From Symsagittifera roscoffensis (Eukaryota > Xenacoelomorpha > Acoela > Convolutidae), in contig NC_087068.1 in the NCBI RefSeq assembly GCF_963678635.1, positions 870,001 through 934,000 of the forward strand: a DNA stretch of 64,000 nt, read 5' to 3'. Shown one piece after another: positions 21,201 to 28,733 of the stretch. The translations under genes and the position numbers were made by a program. A model generated the notes under the pieces. That model saw only the letters and a program-made list of their open reading frames with translations, was not told the DNA's origin and searched no databases. Position 1 is the stretch's first letter. Each line of letters begins with the position of its first letter.

Positions 21201-23817
21201 TAAATGATTTAAATGAGTAGCTCAGTTTGTAGTTTTCTCAGTGGAATTTAAAAAAAATATTCGCCCAGTTTTCTATTTTTGGGATATTTTATCCGAAAAA
21301 GTGTGAGTCATGAAATATTTTTCAATTCAAAGAGCTATTACTTTTTTTTCGAGAAATTTAACGTTTTTTCCTTGATTCTTTTTTGGAATTTGTTGGTTTT
21401 TGAGCTTCTTTATTTCTTAATAAATACACGTGCCATCTTTTGCGAGCGAAAAGCAAGAAGAATTGCGCTTTCTAAATCGTAAAGTGGAATTGGTGAGTAA
21501 CGGCGTAAATGATTTAAATATCAAGCTCAGTTTGTAGTTTTCTCAGTGGAACAAAAAAAAACTATTCACCCAGTTTTCTCTTTGGGATATTTTATTCGAA
21601 AAAATGTGAACCATAAAAGATTTTTCAATTTCAAAAAGCTAGTTTTTTTTTCTTCGTTCAATCAAACCTTTTTTCTAAATTTCCTTGACATTTTTCGAGA
21701 TTCGTTGGTTTTTTTAGCTTCTTTGTTTCTTAATTTTTTTTGACTTGCGAGCTCTTGCGAGATGGATTGTTTAATTTTGGGAGAGGGTTTTTACGCTGCT
21801 GGATTGTTTCATTTTGTTTTCTGATCCGCTGATGGTTTTTGTTTGTAATTCATTGTCAGTAGTGCAAAGCGCTACTTCGCCTGTGTTCCAAATAGTAAAT
21901 TCAAGTTGGCCGTCGACAAAATACTGATTTGATAGCTGCCTTTAATTTAAAGTTGACTTTTGTATATTGTTGGTTTGTGTAAAAGATCGATCATACAGTC
22001 ATACAGAGACTTCGATCTTTCTCTTCTCGAAGCCTGTAAACAAAAGAATATCTGATCGGTAATATCTCATTCAACAGTTTCTATCACTCATCATAATAAC
22101 AATTTCAAGTTCAATCTATGCAGAATTAATTTTCAGAGAGAAATAAAAAATAATTTTGTCGTTTAGCCAAGTGACAGCAGCAGCCGAATGGGGATTGAGT
22201 GAGAATGAAAAAGACAGGCCCTACATGCCAGACCTAAGTGAGTCATCATCCTCATCTGGCTCAGAATCCGATTCCAGCTCAGAAAACGAAGCCAGTGGAG
22301 CCAGGACTTGGAACCCTTCGCCTTCCAAGGTACAAAAATTACAACAACAGCAAAATAAGAAGCAGTTCAAGCAAAAAGATAAGGAAAGAGTCAAAGAACG
22401 AAAAGGATCCGGGACAAGTATTGAGTCAGGCAATTCAGAAAGAAAAGTTGTCGCGGCAATTGCGACGTCACAATTAAGCAAACAATCGACGTGCTCGAGC
22501 TCAGAGACACCTTCGATGTCATCGGCAAAGAAGACCTCGGGACAAACGGGATCAGTGAACTGCGACTCCTCGGATGCACGAGAAGAAATTGTGATTCCTT
22601 TGTCGAACTCGCTTCCTCTTTTCGAACCGGTGATGTACAAGACGATCGAGACTCCGCAGTGGAGGACTAAGTGGTTTGAACCCCTGCCTCAGAAAATGGC
22701 GGGGCTAGAAGACATGAGTGCTCCACACTACGCTCAGATGCATTCCAGGTAATAATTCAATGCTTCAAATTTTAATAGCTACCACATTCCAGACTGCAGC
22801 ATCGTCTTGAGTTTGGGCCTTTTCTTGCTCTCAGCAATGCTATTGTTAGTATGGCTCGTCTTCAAACTTAATTTAGGTCTCATAATTGATGCCCGCGACA
22901 CTGATCTGGGTATGATAGTGAAAATTTTGACACTAACTCATATCTGGAAGTAGTACTCCTATACCGTGGTCTAGACTATCTAGGCCTTGTGCTTATCTTC
23001 TGTCTTGATCTAGTCCCTGGTCTCAAGCGGTTCATGTATTTCGAAGTGAATTTCGATCCTGCATTCTTTACTTAATTTCTTGAACATCAGAAACTTCGGA
23101 TCTGCTTAAGAATTGCCACCCCTATTAATAAAAGCAGTAAATTAGCGCTAGAGCTTTCTATTGAGACTTCTATTTTTGCTTCAATCTGATTGGTCGAAAA
23201 TGCGTTATATTATTCTACTTAACAATTGCCCCCCCCCCCTTTCTTAAAAGAGGGGTTAATTGTTAAGTAGATCCGAAACTTCTCTTTGTCGTAGTTGGTG
23301 ATTGTGTGCATGTCTGAAAAACAGTGTTCTTCTTTAAGTGGGCTCTCTAAAATGATTTGAAATGGATCGCACAATTTAAGTGTTGCTTCTCTAACAATAC
23401 CGTAGATTTTTTTGTCATTGAATTATTCCCACATTGTCTGCTGGAGAACTTTACCTTTTGCACTAGTTTAAATGTTTGAATCATCCGCTCGATGGTGAGA
23501 ACTCTGATTTGAACATGTTAACTGTTCCCTTTGCCTTATTCAGGTACGAACAAGAAGAAAGGGTGAAGATAGCTGGTCTGCAGCAGAGCAAAGCGAACAA
23601 CGCTGATCAACCTTCGTCTTCCTCTGCAGTCGTGCTCGGAACATTCAGCTCTGCTGCGAGAAGAGGAGGAGGAGGAGATAAGGACAACAGAAGGGAGGAA
23701 GAGGAGGAGTTTTCGAGTTTTGAGAGGAGAGATTTTCCCCTGACTCAGAGGCAGCTGTTGGATGTGAACAAGACCATGAACACCAGACACAGCCAAGACT
23801 TCTTCGAAGTGTTATGA
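63..23817 (+). CDS. KANSL1: KANSL1-like NSL complex subunit (3' part, spliced, six exons)
   Basis: Spliced gene joined from exons 63-220, 4261-4423, 4677-5045, 5266-5693, 22167-22748 and 23544-23817, 1974 nt in one frame ending in TGA. KANSL1 is the scaffold of the nuclear NSL complex, which recruits the acetyltransferase MOF (KAT8) to promoters through a C-terminal PEHE domain. Seen in the sequence: an acidic Ser/Asp stretch, a Trp-rich segment leading into a helical heptad region (WAKWQWLLFQ then a VHSLEFKI start), a Cys cluster (CACAPNTCCIVC), a basic Lys-rich linker, a Ser/Glu-rich and Gln-rich stretch, then a PEHE-type block (IVIPLS, IETPQWRTKW, YEQEERVK, FERRDFPL). The order matches KANSL1 as I know it; the related MSL1 also has a PEHE domain but I know of no equivalent Cys-rich part there. 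The N-terminus is outside the window. All intron phases fit. The fourth intron is about 16.5 kb and full of repeats. Family assignment is from motif recognition, not a search. Confidence 0.8.
695..1330. repeat. diverged tandem repeat of about 170-180 bp in KANSL1 intron
   Basis: A TGTGTGTTTT-(G/C)AGGGAG-like landmark recurs near 869, 1037 and 1216. Between landmarks, related text repeats in the same order: a CTTTTTCTAGAC-like T-rich stretch, TTTCGG(T/C)CTA, a TTAT-GCC block and a GTCTCAT-GAGCC-TTGA-AGCAAAA block. Units are well diverged, so this is an old array of three to four copies. No coding potential; small ORFs over it are AT-rich noise. Confidence 0.5.
2730..2936 (-). pseudogene. LINE reverse transcriptase core fragment
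   Basis: 68 codons with two hallmark RT blocks of non-LTR elements, QGSVLCPLLFLVYIND and the catalytic FADDTN. The fingers and thumb are in other frames on either side. Only a relic; no start is meaningful. Confidence 0.75.
3326..3694 (-). pseudogene. LINE ORF2 fragment upstream of RT core
   Basis: Encodes a KVLNEKNGK-type segment, a SNAFIDYFASVG block and an LKPKHTCGID block, the usual order between endonuclease and RT fingers of jockey/CR1-like ORF2 proteins. It is colinear with the RT core at 2730-2936 and separated from it by stops. Confidence 0.65.
3990..4025 (+). repeat. 3'-end remnant of the hairpin-tailed SINE family
   Basis: Contains GTGCGAAGCTCAGCTTCG followed by TCTCTGT, matching the conserved 3' hairpin of the SINE copies at 25.3-26.2 kb. 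No tRNA-like head remains upstream. Confidence 0.4.
4261..4423 (+). CDS. KANSL1: KANSL1 exon b
   Basis: Acceptor after TGTTTTGTTTCAAG (ends 4260) and donor CAG|GTGTGT at 4424. The first base C completes the split codon left by exon a (AG+C, Ser), followed by 54 full codons without a stop, ending WAKWQWLLFQ. The W-x-W-L-x-x-Q ending lines up with the segment that precedes the coiled-coil helix in KANSL1. The middle is Lys/Glu-rich (AEKEKVEKVFAEK) and probably helical. Minus-strand ORFs over 4108-4481 are shadows of this exon. Confidence 0.75.
4677..5045 (+). CDS. KANSL1: KANSL1 exon c (coiled-coil start and Cys cluster)
   Basis: Acceptor ends CTGATTCTGCAG at 4676 and donor CAC|GTAAGA begins at 5046; exactly 123 codons in phase 0. 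It starts VHSLEFKILQTNELLRRIRK, an amphipathic helix continuing exon b. A basic VGVKRKRM motif (possible nuclear localisation signal) follows, then a Cys cluster CACAPNTCCIVCGG that could bind zinc, then DERVAMLFPRQHH. An open frame runs past the donor to 5114, but the strong GTAAGA and the in-phase next exon favour splicing here. Introns on either side are short (253 and 220 bases). Confidence 0.75.
5266..5693 (+). CDS. KANSL1: KANSL1 exon d (basic linker)
   Basis: Acceptor GTTTGTTTTAAG ends at 5265; the frame is open from GTG at 5266 to a TAA at 5701. It codes for a strongly basic, Lys/Ser-rich linker starting VLGRGKRPLSAQYGRLIKD. I place the donor at AATGG|GTTTGT (5694): it leaves two bases that pair with the one-base start of the next exon at 22167. 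An alternative is the stronger donor GG|GTAAGA at 5468, which leaves one base and is in phase with the tandem CAG acceptors at 22177-22183. I prefer the long form because 5468-5693 is stop-free and continues the same basic composition. The downstream intron is about 16.5 kb. Confidence 0.65.
5719..5757. repeat. short hairpin motif (AAGTGTC...GACACTT), copy 1
   Basis: AAGTGTC and GACACTT arms enclose about 18 bases. The same ~34-base unit recurs at 13533-13566 with two mismatches. One copy lies just upstream of LTR element A and the other at the edge of the satellite array. Function unknown. Confidence 0.5.
5810..6148 (-). repeat. 3' LTR of element A
   Basis: On the minus strand it begins TGTCATGAGG and ends AAATCTCA. 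It aligns along its full length with 12506-12834. Its 5' edge is fixed by the adjoining polypurine tract at 6149-6160. Confidence 0.9.
6149..6160 (-). other. polypurine tract of element A
   Basis: Minus-strand reading AAGAGGGGGAAA directly abuts the TG of the 3' LTR, the standard site for plus-strand priming. Confidence 0.85.
6275..8865 (-). pseudogene. integrase and C-terminal pol of element A (broken)
   Basis: 8865-8062 carries the zinc-binding part (HRSHPGQAAM, CEKCPEC). A frame change near 8100 leads to 8201-6462 with the catalytic core: FAGP near the first acidic position, RTDHGSGF with the second Asp, and CGLVERSIPTIKRKL with the Glu. The residue two before FAGP, normally the first catalytic Asp, reads His here. 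A Ser/Thr/Pro-rich tail ends in FFGDPLRHSVKNV, a common pol terminus just before the PPT; part of that tail is in another frame (6643-6275). Plus-strand ORFs over this region are shadows. Confidence 0.85.
9124..10750 (-). pseudogene. reverse transcriptase and RNase H of element A (broken)
   Basis: The RT fingers are scattered over frames between about 10750 and 10440. From 10431 a 435-codon frame holds the palm with YLDD (residues 42-45), followed by the Ty3-type connection (GTLNHLQRFI) and RNase H (VKCDPSHSGLGACL, STNELEFLAIVWA, LTDHKA). The RNase H aspartates and glutamate are recognisable. A linker with SRLSRWADRLIPF and SSLGIADYTSRH follows, typical just before integrase. Frameshifts in the fingers prevent a full RT. 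Confidence 0.85.
10663..12507 (-). pseudogene. gag-protease region of element A (broken)
   Basis: Starts MAQPAVPVNEYRP at the LTR/PBS junction (ATG 12507-12505). Reading changes frame before a capsid-like segment at about 12120-11800, where an in-frame TAA interrupts near 11952, and continues as one 415-codon frame from 11910. In that frame residues 134-147 form a CX2CX4HX4C zinc knuckle (CNACKKKGHFAQVC), residues 223-226 are DTDS at the aspartic protease active site (usually DTGS or DSGA), and the end leads into RT (HFVAPMC). Gag would package the RNA and the protease mature the polyprotein. The stop, the frame change and the altered active site make it inactive. Confidence 0.8.
12488..12505 (-). 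other. primer binding site of element A, overlapping the gag start
   Basis: Minus-strand TGGCGCAGCCAGCAG directly follows the LTR end CA. TGG matches a tRNA 3' CCA end, and TGGCGCAG resembles serine-tRNA primer sites of some insect Ty3/gypsy elements. The gag ATG is formed across the LTR/PBS junction (A from the LTR, TG from the PBS). Confidence 0.7.
12506..12834 (-). repeat. 5' LTR of element A
   Basis: On the minus strand it begins TGCCATGAGG and ends AAATCTCA. It lacks a ~10-base AAAGATTGAA-like insert present in the other LTR. It would carry the element promoter; I did not identify a convincing TATA box. Confidence 0.9.
12835..13572 (+). other. intron sequence between element A and the satellite
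   Basis: About 740 bases of AT-rich intron with no coding signal or repeat that I recognise, except the second copy of the AAGTGTC...GACACTT hairpin motif at 13533-13566, immediately before the first satellite-like monomer. Confidence 0.5.
13533..13566. repeat. short hairpin motif (AAGTGTC...GACACTT), copy 2
   Basis: 34 bases matching 5721-5757 with about two mismatches. The seven-base arms are complementary. Confidence 0.5.
13573..21765 (+). repeat. satellite array, 27 monomers of about 302 bp, partly dimeric
   Basis: The landmark GGGATATTTTATCCG (the last copy reads TATTCG) recurs 27 times from 13.72 to 21.58 kb at about 302-base spacing. Monomers fall into two types. Type A has AGTATGAATCATG, GAGCTA followed directly by the T-run, TTCGTTGATTC and GTGCGAGC. 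Type B has AGTGTGAGTCATG, GAGCTATTAC, TTCCTTGATTC and GTGCCATC. They often alternate as ~604-base dimers, with local A-A and B-B runs. The first and last units are the most diverged, as expected when unequal exchange homogenises the interior. The recurrent 67-codon frame in B-type units is a by-product of the repeat. The whole array lies within a KANSL1 intron. Confidence 0.95.
21766..22166 (+). other. end of the large KANSL1 intron
   Basis: AT-rich intron without genes. 21849-21890 holds a faint copy of the SINE tail hairpin (GTGCAAAGCGCTACTTCGCCTGT). The last 40 bases carry the splice acceptor of exon e. Confidence 0.5.
22167..22748 (+). CDS. KANSL1: KANSL1 exon e (Ser-rich linker and start of PEHE domain)
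   Basis: Acceptor TTTTGTCGTTTAG ends at 22166 and donor CCAG|GTAATA is at 22749. It reads QVTAAAEWGLSENEK, then an acidic Ser-rich run (SESSSSSGSESDSSSEN), a Gln/Lys-rich stretch and a Ser/Thr-rich disordered linker. The PEHE domain begins near the end with REEIVIPLSN and IETPQWRTKW and reaches APHYAQMHSR at the donor. In KANSL1 the PEHE segment contacts the MOF acetyltransferase domain. The last codon is split AG|G (Arg) across the intron. The three CAG triplets just inside the exon are alternative acceptors compatible with the shorter form of exon d. Confidence 0.8.
23214..23271. repeat. perfect 14-bp inverted repeat around a C-tract, in KANSL1 last intron
   Basis: TCTACTTAACAATT (23214-23227) and its exact reverse complement (23258-23271) flank a poly-C run and a GAGGGG stretch that can pair with part of the C-tract. 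It would fold into a long hairpin in pre-mRNA. It may be a minimal foldback element. Confidence 0.7.
23544..23817 (+). CDS. KANSL1: KANSL1 last coding exon (end of PEHE domain)
   Basis: Acceptor TTGCCTTATTCAG ends at 23543. The first base completes Arg from exon e and the reading continues YEQEERVKIAGL, the acidic helix of the PEHE domain. A Gly/Glu-rich loop follows, then FERRDFPL, a motif also found shortly after the PEHE core of KANSL1. It ends SQDFFEVL-stop (TGA 23815-23817). The translated exon is 90 codons plus the stop. The minus-strand ORFs here are shadows. Confidence 0.8.
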
Positions 23818-23884
23818 AAGCAAGACCTGGAGACAACCAATTGGTACCTAAAAGGTCAAAATAGCTGCTGATGCTCTCATACGC

Positions 23885-23890
23885 AATAAA
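23885..23890 (+). promoter_or_regulatory. poly(A) signal of the KANSL1 gene
   Basis: Canonical AATAAA 67 bases after the stop codon in the sense direction, the expected place for a short 3' UTR. No other hexamer is nearer. Actual cleavage is not visible from sequence. Confidence 0.6.
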
Positions 23891-25284
23891 AACAGGCGCT
23901 ACAATTATTACGGGAACTTACTTAAAACATTGAACAAGACTGCTCATAAAGCAGGGTAAAGCCCTGAATGTTCCGACTGTCCCTTAATTCATATCGAATA
24001 GTTTTTGGGAAAAGAAAATATTGAAAACCTATTAACTTTGGACAATATCAAAATGTGAAATCTTGAGTCGTACAAAATTAATACGGCCGATCTGGAGGCG
24101 GAGCAATAAGCAGAATGGTCCAAGTGCAGAAAAACCGAAAAATACAACTTTTATTGGTCTATAAGGGCTAACTGATAAAATCAATTTTTAGAATCGTCAA
24201 TAATAACACGAAAATGAATAAATTATGCTTTAATTGAATAATTTTATTTTGTTTTTGATTGAATGTTTTATAAGTCATTATAAGATGCATTGTTGTGGCA
24301 CATGTTAAATTACGAGGTTTGCAGTGAATCAATGGATGGAATCGTTTTTAGATCGAATATCCTTGTTGAATTCTGCAACTTTTAATTCAAATAATGTTGA
24401 TGATGATCTTTTGGTTGTTAGCCATTGCGTAAAATTCAAGCGAAATTAACATTGTTTCAGAATGGACTCATCCGGCAGATTGGCTGTGTTGTTATGTCAT
24501 TTAAAACACCAGGAATGACAGGAAGCGAATGTTTGAATGTCGGAATGGAAGGAATAATGAAGAGTAAATGAAAGGAGAACAACTATCTTTTTATCTTTTT
24601 AATCATTATGCGCGTGGCTTTTCAGCTTGATTGTAAACGTGATGAGGTTTTCAGGTGAATTCATTTGTCCTGCTCTTTTTCTTCTTAAACTCAACTATAA
24701 GGACGACGTAAGGATAGCCGGTTCCTAAGCAAGTTGGAAAAAATGAACCACAATTATCATCTCAAAAAATTGTCGACTGAATACAAAGTGAAACAAGGTT
24801 CCTCATATAACAGGGTGGATGTTCCAACTGGACATTAAGGTAAAAAAGAACGTTTTTTGTTGATAAAATGATCGAAAGTTGATAAAATTAGGGTAGTGAT
24901 ATACGACTATTTTTTTTCAAACTTAGTTGCTTATATTGGTGCCCTTTTTGATGCTTATTTAGAGCTTTTTGATAGCATGTGCTCCGGTATTCGATTAGTA
25001 ATAAGTTCACACAATTGATGCATATCTCCTTGTTCGTATGAACCGAAAAAAAGCTATTTGCTTCGAATATCAGAATGATGTATCTCACAATATTGAAATG
25101 CTTACTTTATAGATAACTGGGCCTTAAGCTTTGGAAGTTATTAGCTCCAAAGATAGCTTGGATGCCTTCAGTTTGTTATATTCCGAAAGATTACATGCCA
25201 AGTTTTGTCCATTTGTATTTGGTGCCACTTTTGCTGCATTGAATTGGCAATTTAAAAGCTTATGTAGCTGCTTTATTCGTGACT
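23891..25284. other. intergenic stretch downstream of KANSL1
   Basis: AT-rich sequence with short, scattered ORFs (for example minus 24888-25088) that lack any recognisable motif. I see no gene, RNA gene or clear repeat here. Confidence 0.5.
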
Positions 25285-25470
25285 AGTTGTTGTCGGTTGT
25301 TAAGGATTTGTGCCCGAGCGGACTTTACGAGAGACTCTTAATCTCGAGGTCGCAGGTTTGAATCCGATACGTATCAAAAATTTACTAATTCGAGGTTGAT
25401 TCTATTTTTTTTTTTCATTTTATAAAGCTGCTTTTTTAGTGTTTGCGAAGCGCAGTTTCGCCTCTGTGTT
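25285..25470 (+). mobile_element. tRNA-derived SINE, copy 1 (most complete)
   Basis: The head has pol III promoter-like boxes: TGCCCGAGCGG (A box, as in class II tRNAs) and GGTTTGAATCC (B box) about 50 bases later. A five-base stem CGAGA/TCTCG flanks a seven-base loop in the anticodon-arm position. The body continues ACTAATTCGAGG, a T-run and AAAGCTGCTTTTTT, and ends in GTTTGCGAAGCGCAGTTTCGCCTCTGT-like text whose core is nearly palindromic. Related copies follow at 25825 and 26093. Confidence 0.65.
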
Positions 25471-25824
25471 CAATTTAGAGCGGAATAGTTTGTAGCTTAC
25501 TTGTGATATAACGGAAAGTATAGTTCGTTAGTTGTTCCAAATTACCAATTTTTAAACCACCATGGCATAACGAAACATTAATCACATGGATTTTTTTCAT
25601 GTGCCACAGACAACCTCTTATCGATAATTTGAAAAACAAAATTACTCTCCCAAACACTAAATTACAGTAGCGAGCGTAGTTTATTCTTATGAGTGCACTT
25701 TTCAACCTAGCTACACTAAAAATGTGTTCATTTGTGGGGGCACTTTTCTTATGAGCACGATCTGTAGCCTTAAAAATTTTGTAGCATATTTTCTCTGCCT
25801 TATTTGAGGCTAGTGTTTGCCGAT

Positions 25825-26012
25825 CGGTAAGCATCTGTGACTGAGAGGGAAAGGCGTGGCCCTTAAACATCGAGGTTACAGGTTTGAAAGATACACCTAA
25901 AATGTTTACCAGTCGAAGCTTATTTCTACTTTTTCTTATTTCATTTTGAAGAGCTGCTTTTTTGTCTTTTTCTCGCTGGTGCTTCCAACGCACAGCTTCG
26001 TTTGTGTTTAAA
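25825..26012 (+). mobile_element. tRNA-derived SINE, copy 2 (diverged)
   Basis: The head aligns with copy 1 (ATCGAGGTTACAGGTTTGAAAG corresponds to its B-box region), followed by the same CGAAGCTTATTTCTA, GAGCTGCTTTTTT and a decayed GCACAGCTTCGTTTGTGTTT tail. Diverged enough to be an older insertion of the same family. Confidence 0.6.
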
Positions 26013-26092
26013 AGTCGAAAGTGACTGAATAAAAAACGACGCCAAGCATTTTCATCCTACTCTTTCTTTTTATTAGCCAACGTTTTAGCGCT

Positions 26093-26183
26093 TTTTACTA
26101 ATTCGAGGCTTATTTCTACCTATTTAATAGAGCAGCTTTTGTTCTCGCTAGTGTTTGCGAAGCGCAGCTTCGCCTCTGCTTCA
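26093..26183 (+). mobile_element. tRNA-derived SINE, copy 3 (3' half only)
   Basis: Lacks the tRNA-like head but keeps ACTAATTCGAGG, AGAGCAGCTTTTG and an exact GCGAAGCGCAGCTTCGC hairpin followed by CTCTG. 5' truncation is common for retroposed SINEs. Confidence 0.6.
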
Positions 26184-26189
26184 AAATTT

Positions 26190-28230
26190 GAAGCAATCAG
26201 ACTGCTCTTTTCAAGACAAAATCATCAACATTCCGACTTCATTTTAAAGTATTTGAAGAAAATGAATTATCAGATTTTCAAAAACCAGATTGAGAGGTGT
26301 TGACAGTTTTTAAGACTTAATTCTCAATTCAGCTAAGACTTATTTTATCATCGGAAACGCTACGCTTAATGGCAAACTGGCAGCTGGTGAAAATTGCGAA
26401 TTAATTGTCACAAATTAGCAATTTATCAATGCTCATTCCTTCACAAAAAATGATCAAGAGGAAAAGTTGTATATATCTGAAATATTTGAATTTTTTTAAA
26501 TTATTTGCAGATGTTATGCAAATTCCGTCAAAAACGTTTAAAAAATAAGTCTTGAATACAGAGATGCCCCAAATCACAATATCTCCGAATTCGGAACAAC
26601 AATTTAAAATCTAATAACTTATTTAACGAAATGAAAAATCCACCAACAAAGATATGCTTTTAATATCAACAGCAAGGTACAAGTCAAACAAAACGAATCA
26701 ATATCTCGATTCCTAAACTAAGACCTCAATTTGATACGCTCTTAGCAGAAATAGGCTCCAGTCTCAAGCAGTCAATGAAAAATTATTCAAGCGTACAAGA
26801 TTGAATTTTGTTTTGTTTTCAAAGAGTCTTGAACGTAATGAATTCTCGTGAATAGATCTTAGCCCTAAATTCCTAAAAAAATTTTCACGCTGAAAATTGA
26901 TTTTTCGTTAATTTTGATAGTGAAACGTAACTTCTAGATTTTCTAGCAGAATAAAAATTTTTACCTATTGATTCAGTTTAAAATTGTAAGAGCTTTAAAG
27001 ACGTACCATTTCAGTTTGAGTTTCAAAAATTGAACTTTTTTCAAAAAAAAAATCAGTCTTTTTCTCTTTCTTTGCGTTATTGACAAACGTAATTTATTTC
27101 TAAAATTCAAAGAACTTTAAAGACGTGCAATTGCTGTTTAAGTTTCGAACGTAGAACTTTTTTCAAAGAAATTTCAGTTTTTTTTTTCTCTTTCCTTGCG
27201 TTGATGACGATTTTCCAACTGTCTGTTGACTATGTTTTAGGTCCGTTTAATGTGTTTCTTCTTTGCACTTGTTTTTTAATCTTCTTTTTTTTCATATTCA
27301 TTTGCTGGAAAGTCAAAACATGATGTCTACCGACATGAGTCAAATGGCATGAAAAACCCTTGATTGTGATTGTAGATAATTACACTTGCATTGAGCGAGC
27401 ATTATCAGACCGCATTATTTTTTTAGGACAACAACTAGTTAAACAAGATCTTTTGAATCAATAATCACCTCGGTTCATATAATCGAAATCTCCGCGTCAA
27501 TTTACTAGCCCTAGAATATAAAAGTATCCTTTATGAGACAAATTTTATGAGACGAAAGGGTTCTAATACGATATATCACTCAACCCACTCCGATGATTAT
27601 TTGTGGTACCTGATTTTGCGTGGGAAAAAAACTAAAACAAACCCGAATGCAAAATTCCTCCCCATTTTTTTTGGTCGATTTGAACATAACAAATTTCACA
27701 CAAAAAACCAAGTAAAACACTCAATCATAAGCCGTTTTTCCACAAAGCATACTTGCTAGTTCTTTTTCACTACTGTGGTGGGATCAATCAATAACTGATC
27801 AGTAGAATTCAAAAATTTCCTTGTGATGAGCTGAGCGTGCATTTTCAAAGTAATTTGACATGACTTTAAAAAAATATACATCGCCTACTTTCTTCTCTCG
27901 TCATTGTGATTTGGCCTACCTTCTTGCATTCTTATTGTGCTTTTTTGAACGATGAACATGTCCAAGGACTACAAGTGTTCCAAATTTTTTTTATTTGGTC
28001 AAATTTCGACTTTTTTGCTCAGTAATTTTTGTAGGATCTGAAAGTTATAGCTTACGCTCAAGGTTCAACAAACTTTCACTTGTAATCAGTTTTTGTAAAG
28101 TCTTGGGAATTGGGAAGTTGCAACTTCGTCCCATTTCCCGAGTCGACATTCTCGACTCACGTTTTGACTTTGAAAGACTAGAGGGTGCAGTTTTTGGACA
28201 GAAACTCAGCGGTCGTGAAGCAGATTTAAG
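26190..28230. other. AT-rich intergenic stretch, no feature recognised
   Basis: About 2 kb of AT-rich sequence. Short ORFs, for example 27547-27759 and 27995-28345, have no known motif and sit in biased sequence. There is a loose internal duplication around 26985-27215 (a TAAAATT-AGAGCTTTAAAGACGT block and an ATTCAAAGAACTTTAAAGACGT block, each followed by TTTCAGTTTTTTT-like text). Confidence 0.4.
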
Positions 28231-28263
28231 TCAAGCACATAGTCAAATCATACCCGATTACGA

Positions 28264-28733
28264 TCGAGAAAACCGAGACATAAGTCGAGCACAGTTGAAG
28301 CATCCTTTTTTTTCAAAAGATTTGTTTTTAGAAGACTTCACTTAACTTTACATTCGAAACTGAGCAAAAAAAACTACTCGGAGGAGACCTTTGTCAGAAA
28401 CTTGCAATCAACAACAGTCATTTGAGGAGATTTATTTACCGCATAATTATTAACCGTGGATCAGCAAGGTCCAGATTTTTAAAGAAAATAAAAGCTAAAT
28501 GGGAAGAATCAATTTATGAAAAACTGATTTTTTATGGTGGAATTTCCAGATTTACTCATTTTTATAGTTCATTTTCAATTCGAGCATCTTATCAAAAATC
28601 ATATATCATAATTTTTTAACATTTTGATCATGTTATTTGATAGTCGAGAAAGCCGAAACATAGGTCAAGCACAGTCGAAACATAACCTTGTTGGTCGAAA
28701 AACTCAAAACATAGGTCCAGCACTGTCTTAACA
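28264..28733 (+). repeat. recurrent CGAGAAA-CCGAAACATA-GTC-AGCACAGT motif, three copies
   Basis: Near-identical ~40-base blocks at 28264-28302, 28642-28681 and 28692-28733, the last two almost in tandem. They share GAGAAA-CCGA-ACATA-GTC-AGCACAGT. Looser relatives appear up to 30.7 kb. Nature unknown. Confidence 0.5.

Noticed and set aside
14335-21482. Recurrent 65-89 codon ORFs (FIRKS...FFEKLNVFSLILFW) in the satellite
   Set aside because: They follow the repeat period, exist mainly because T-rich sequence gives Phe/Leu codons, and start and stop vary between units with small indels. No sign of a gene family.
13573-21765. CRISPR-like array
   Set aside because: Repeats are ~302 bp, contiguous and without unique spacers, in a eukaryotic gene intron. 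It is a satellite.
22221-22640. 139-codon minus-strand ORF
   Set aside because: Antisense shadow of the Ser-rich KANSL1 exon e.
25475-25993. 172-codon minus-strand ORF
   Set aside because: It overlaps SINE copy 2 on the opposite strand and shows no domain; repeat-derived open frame.
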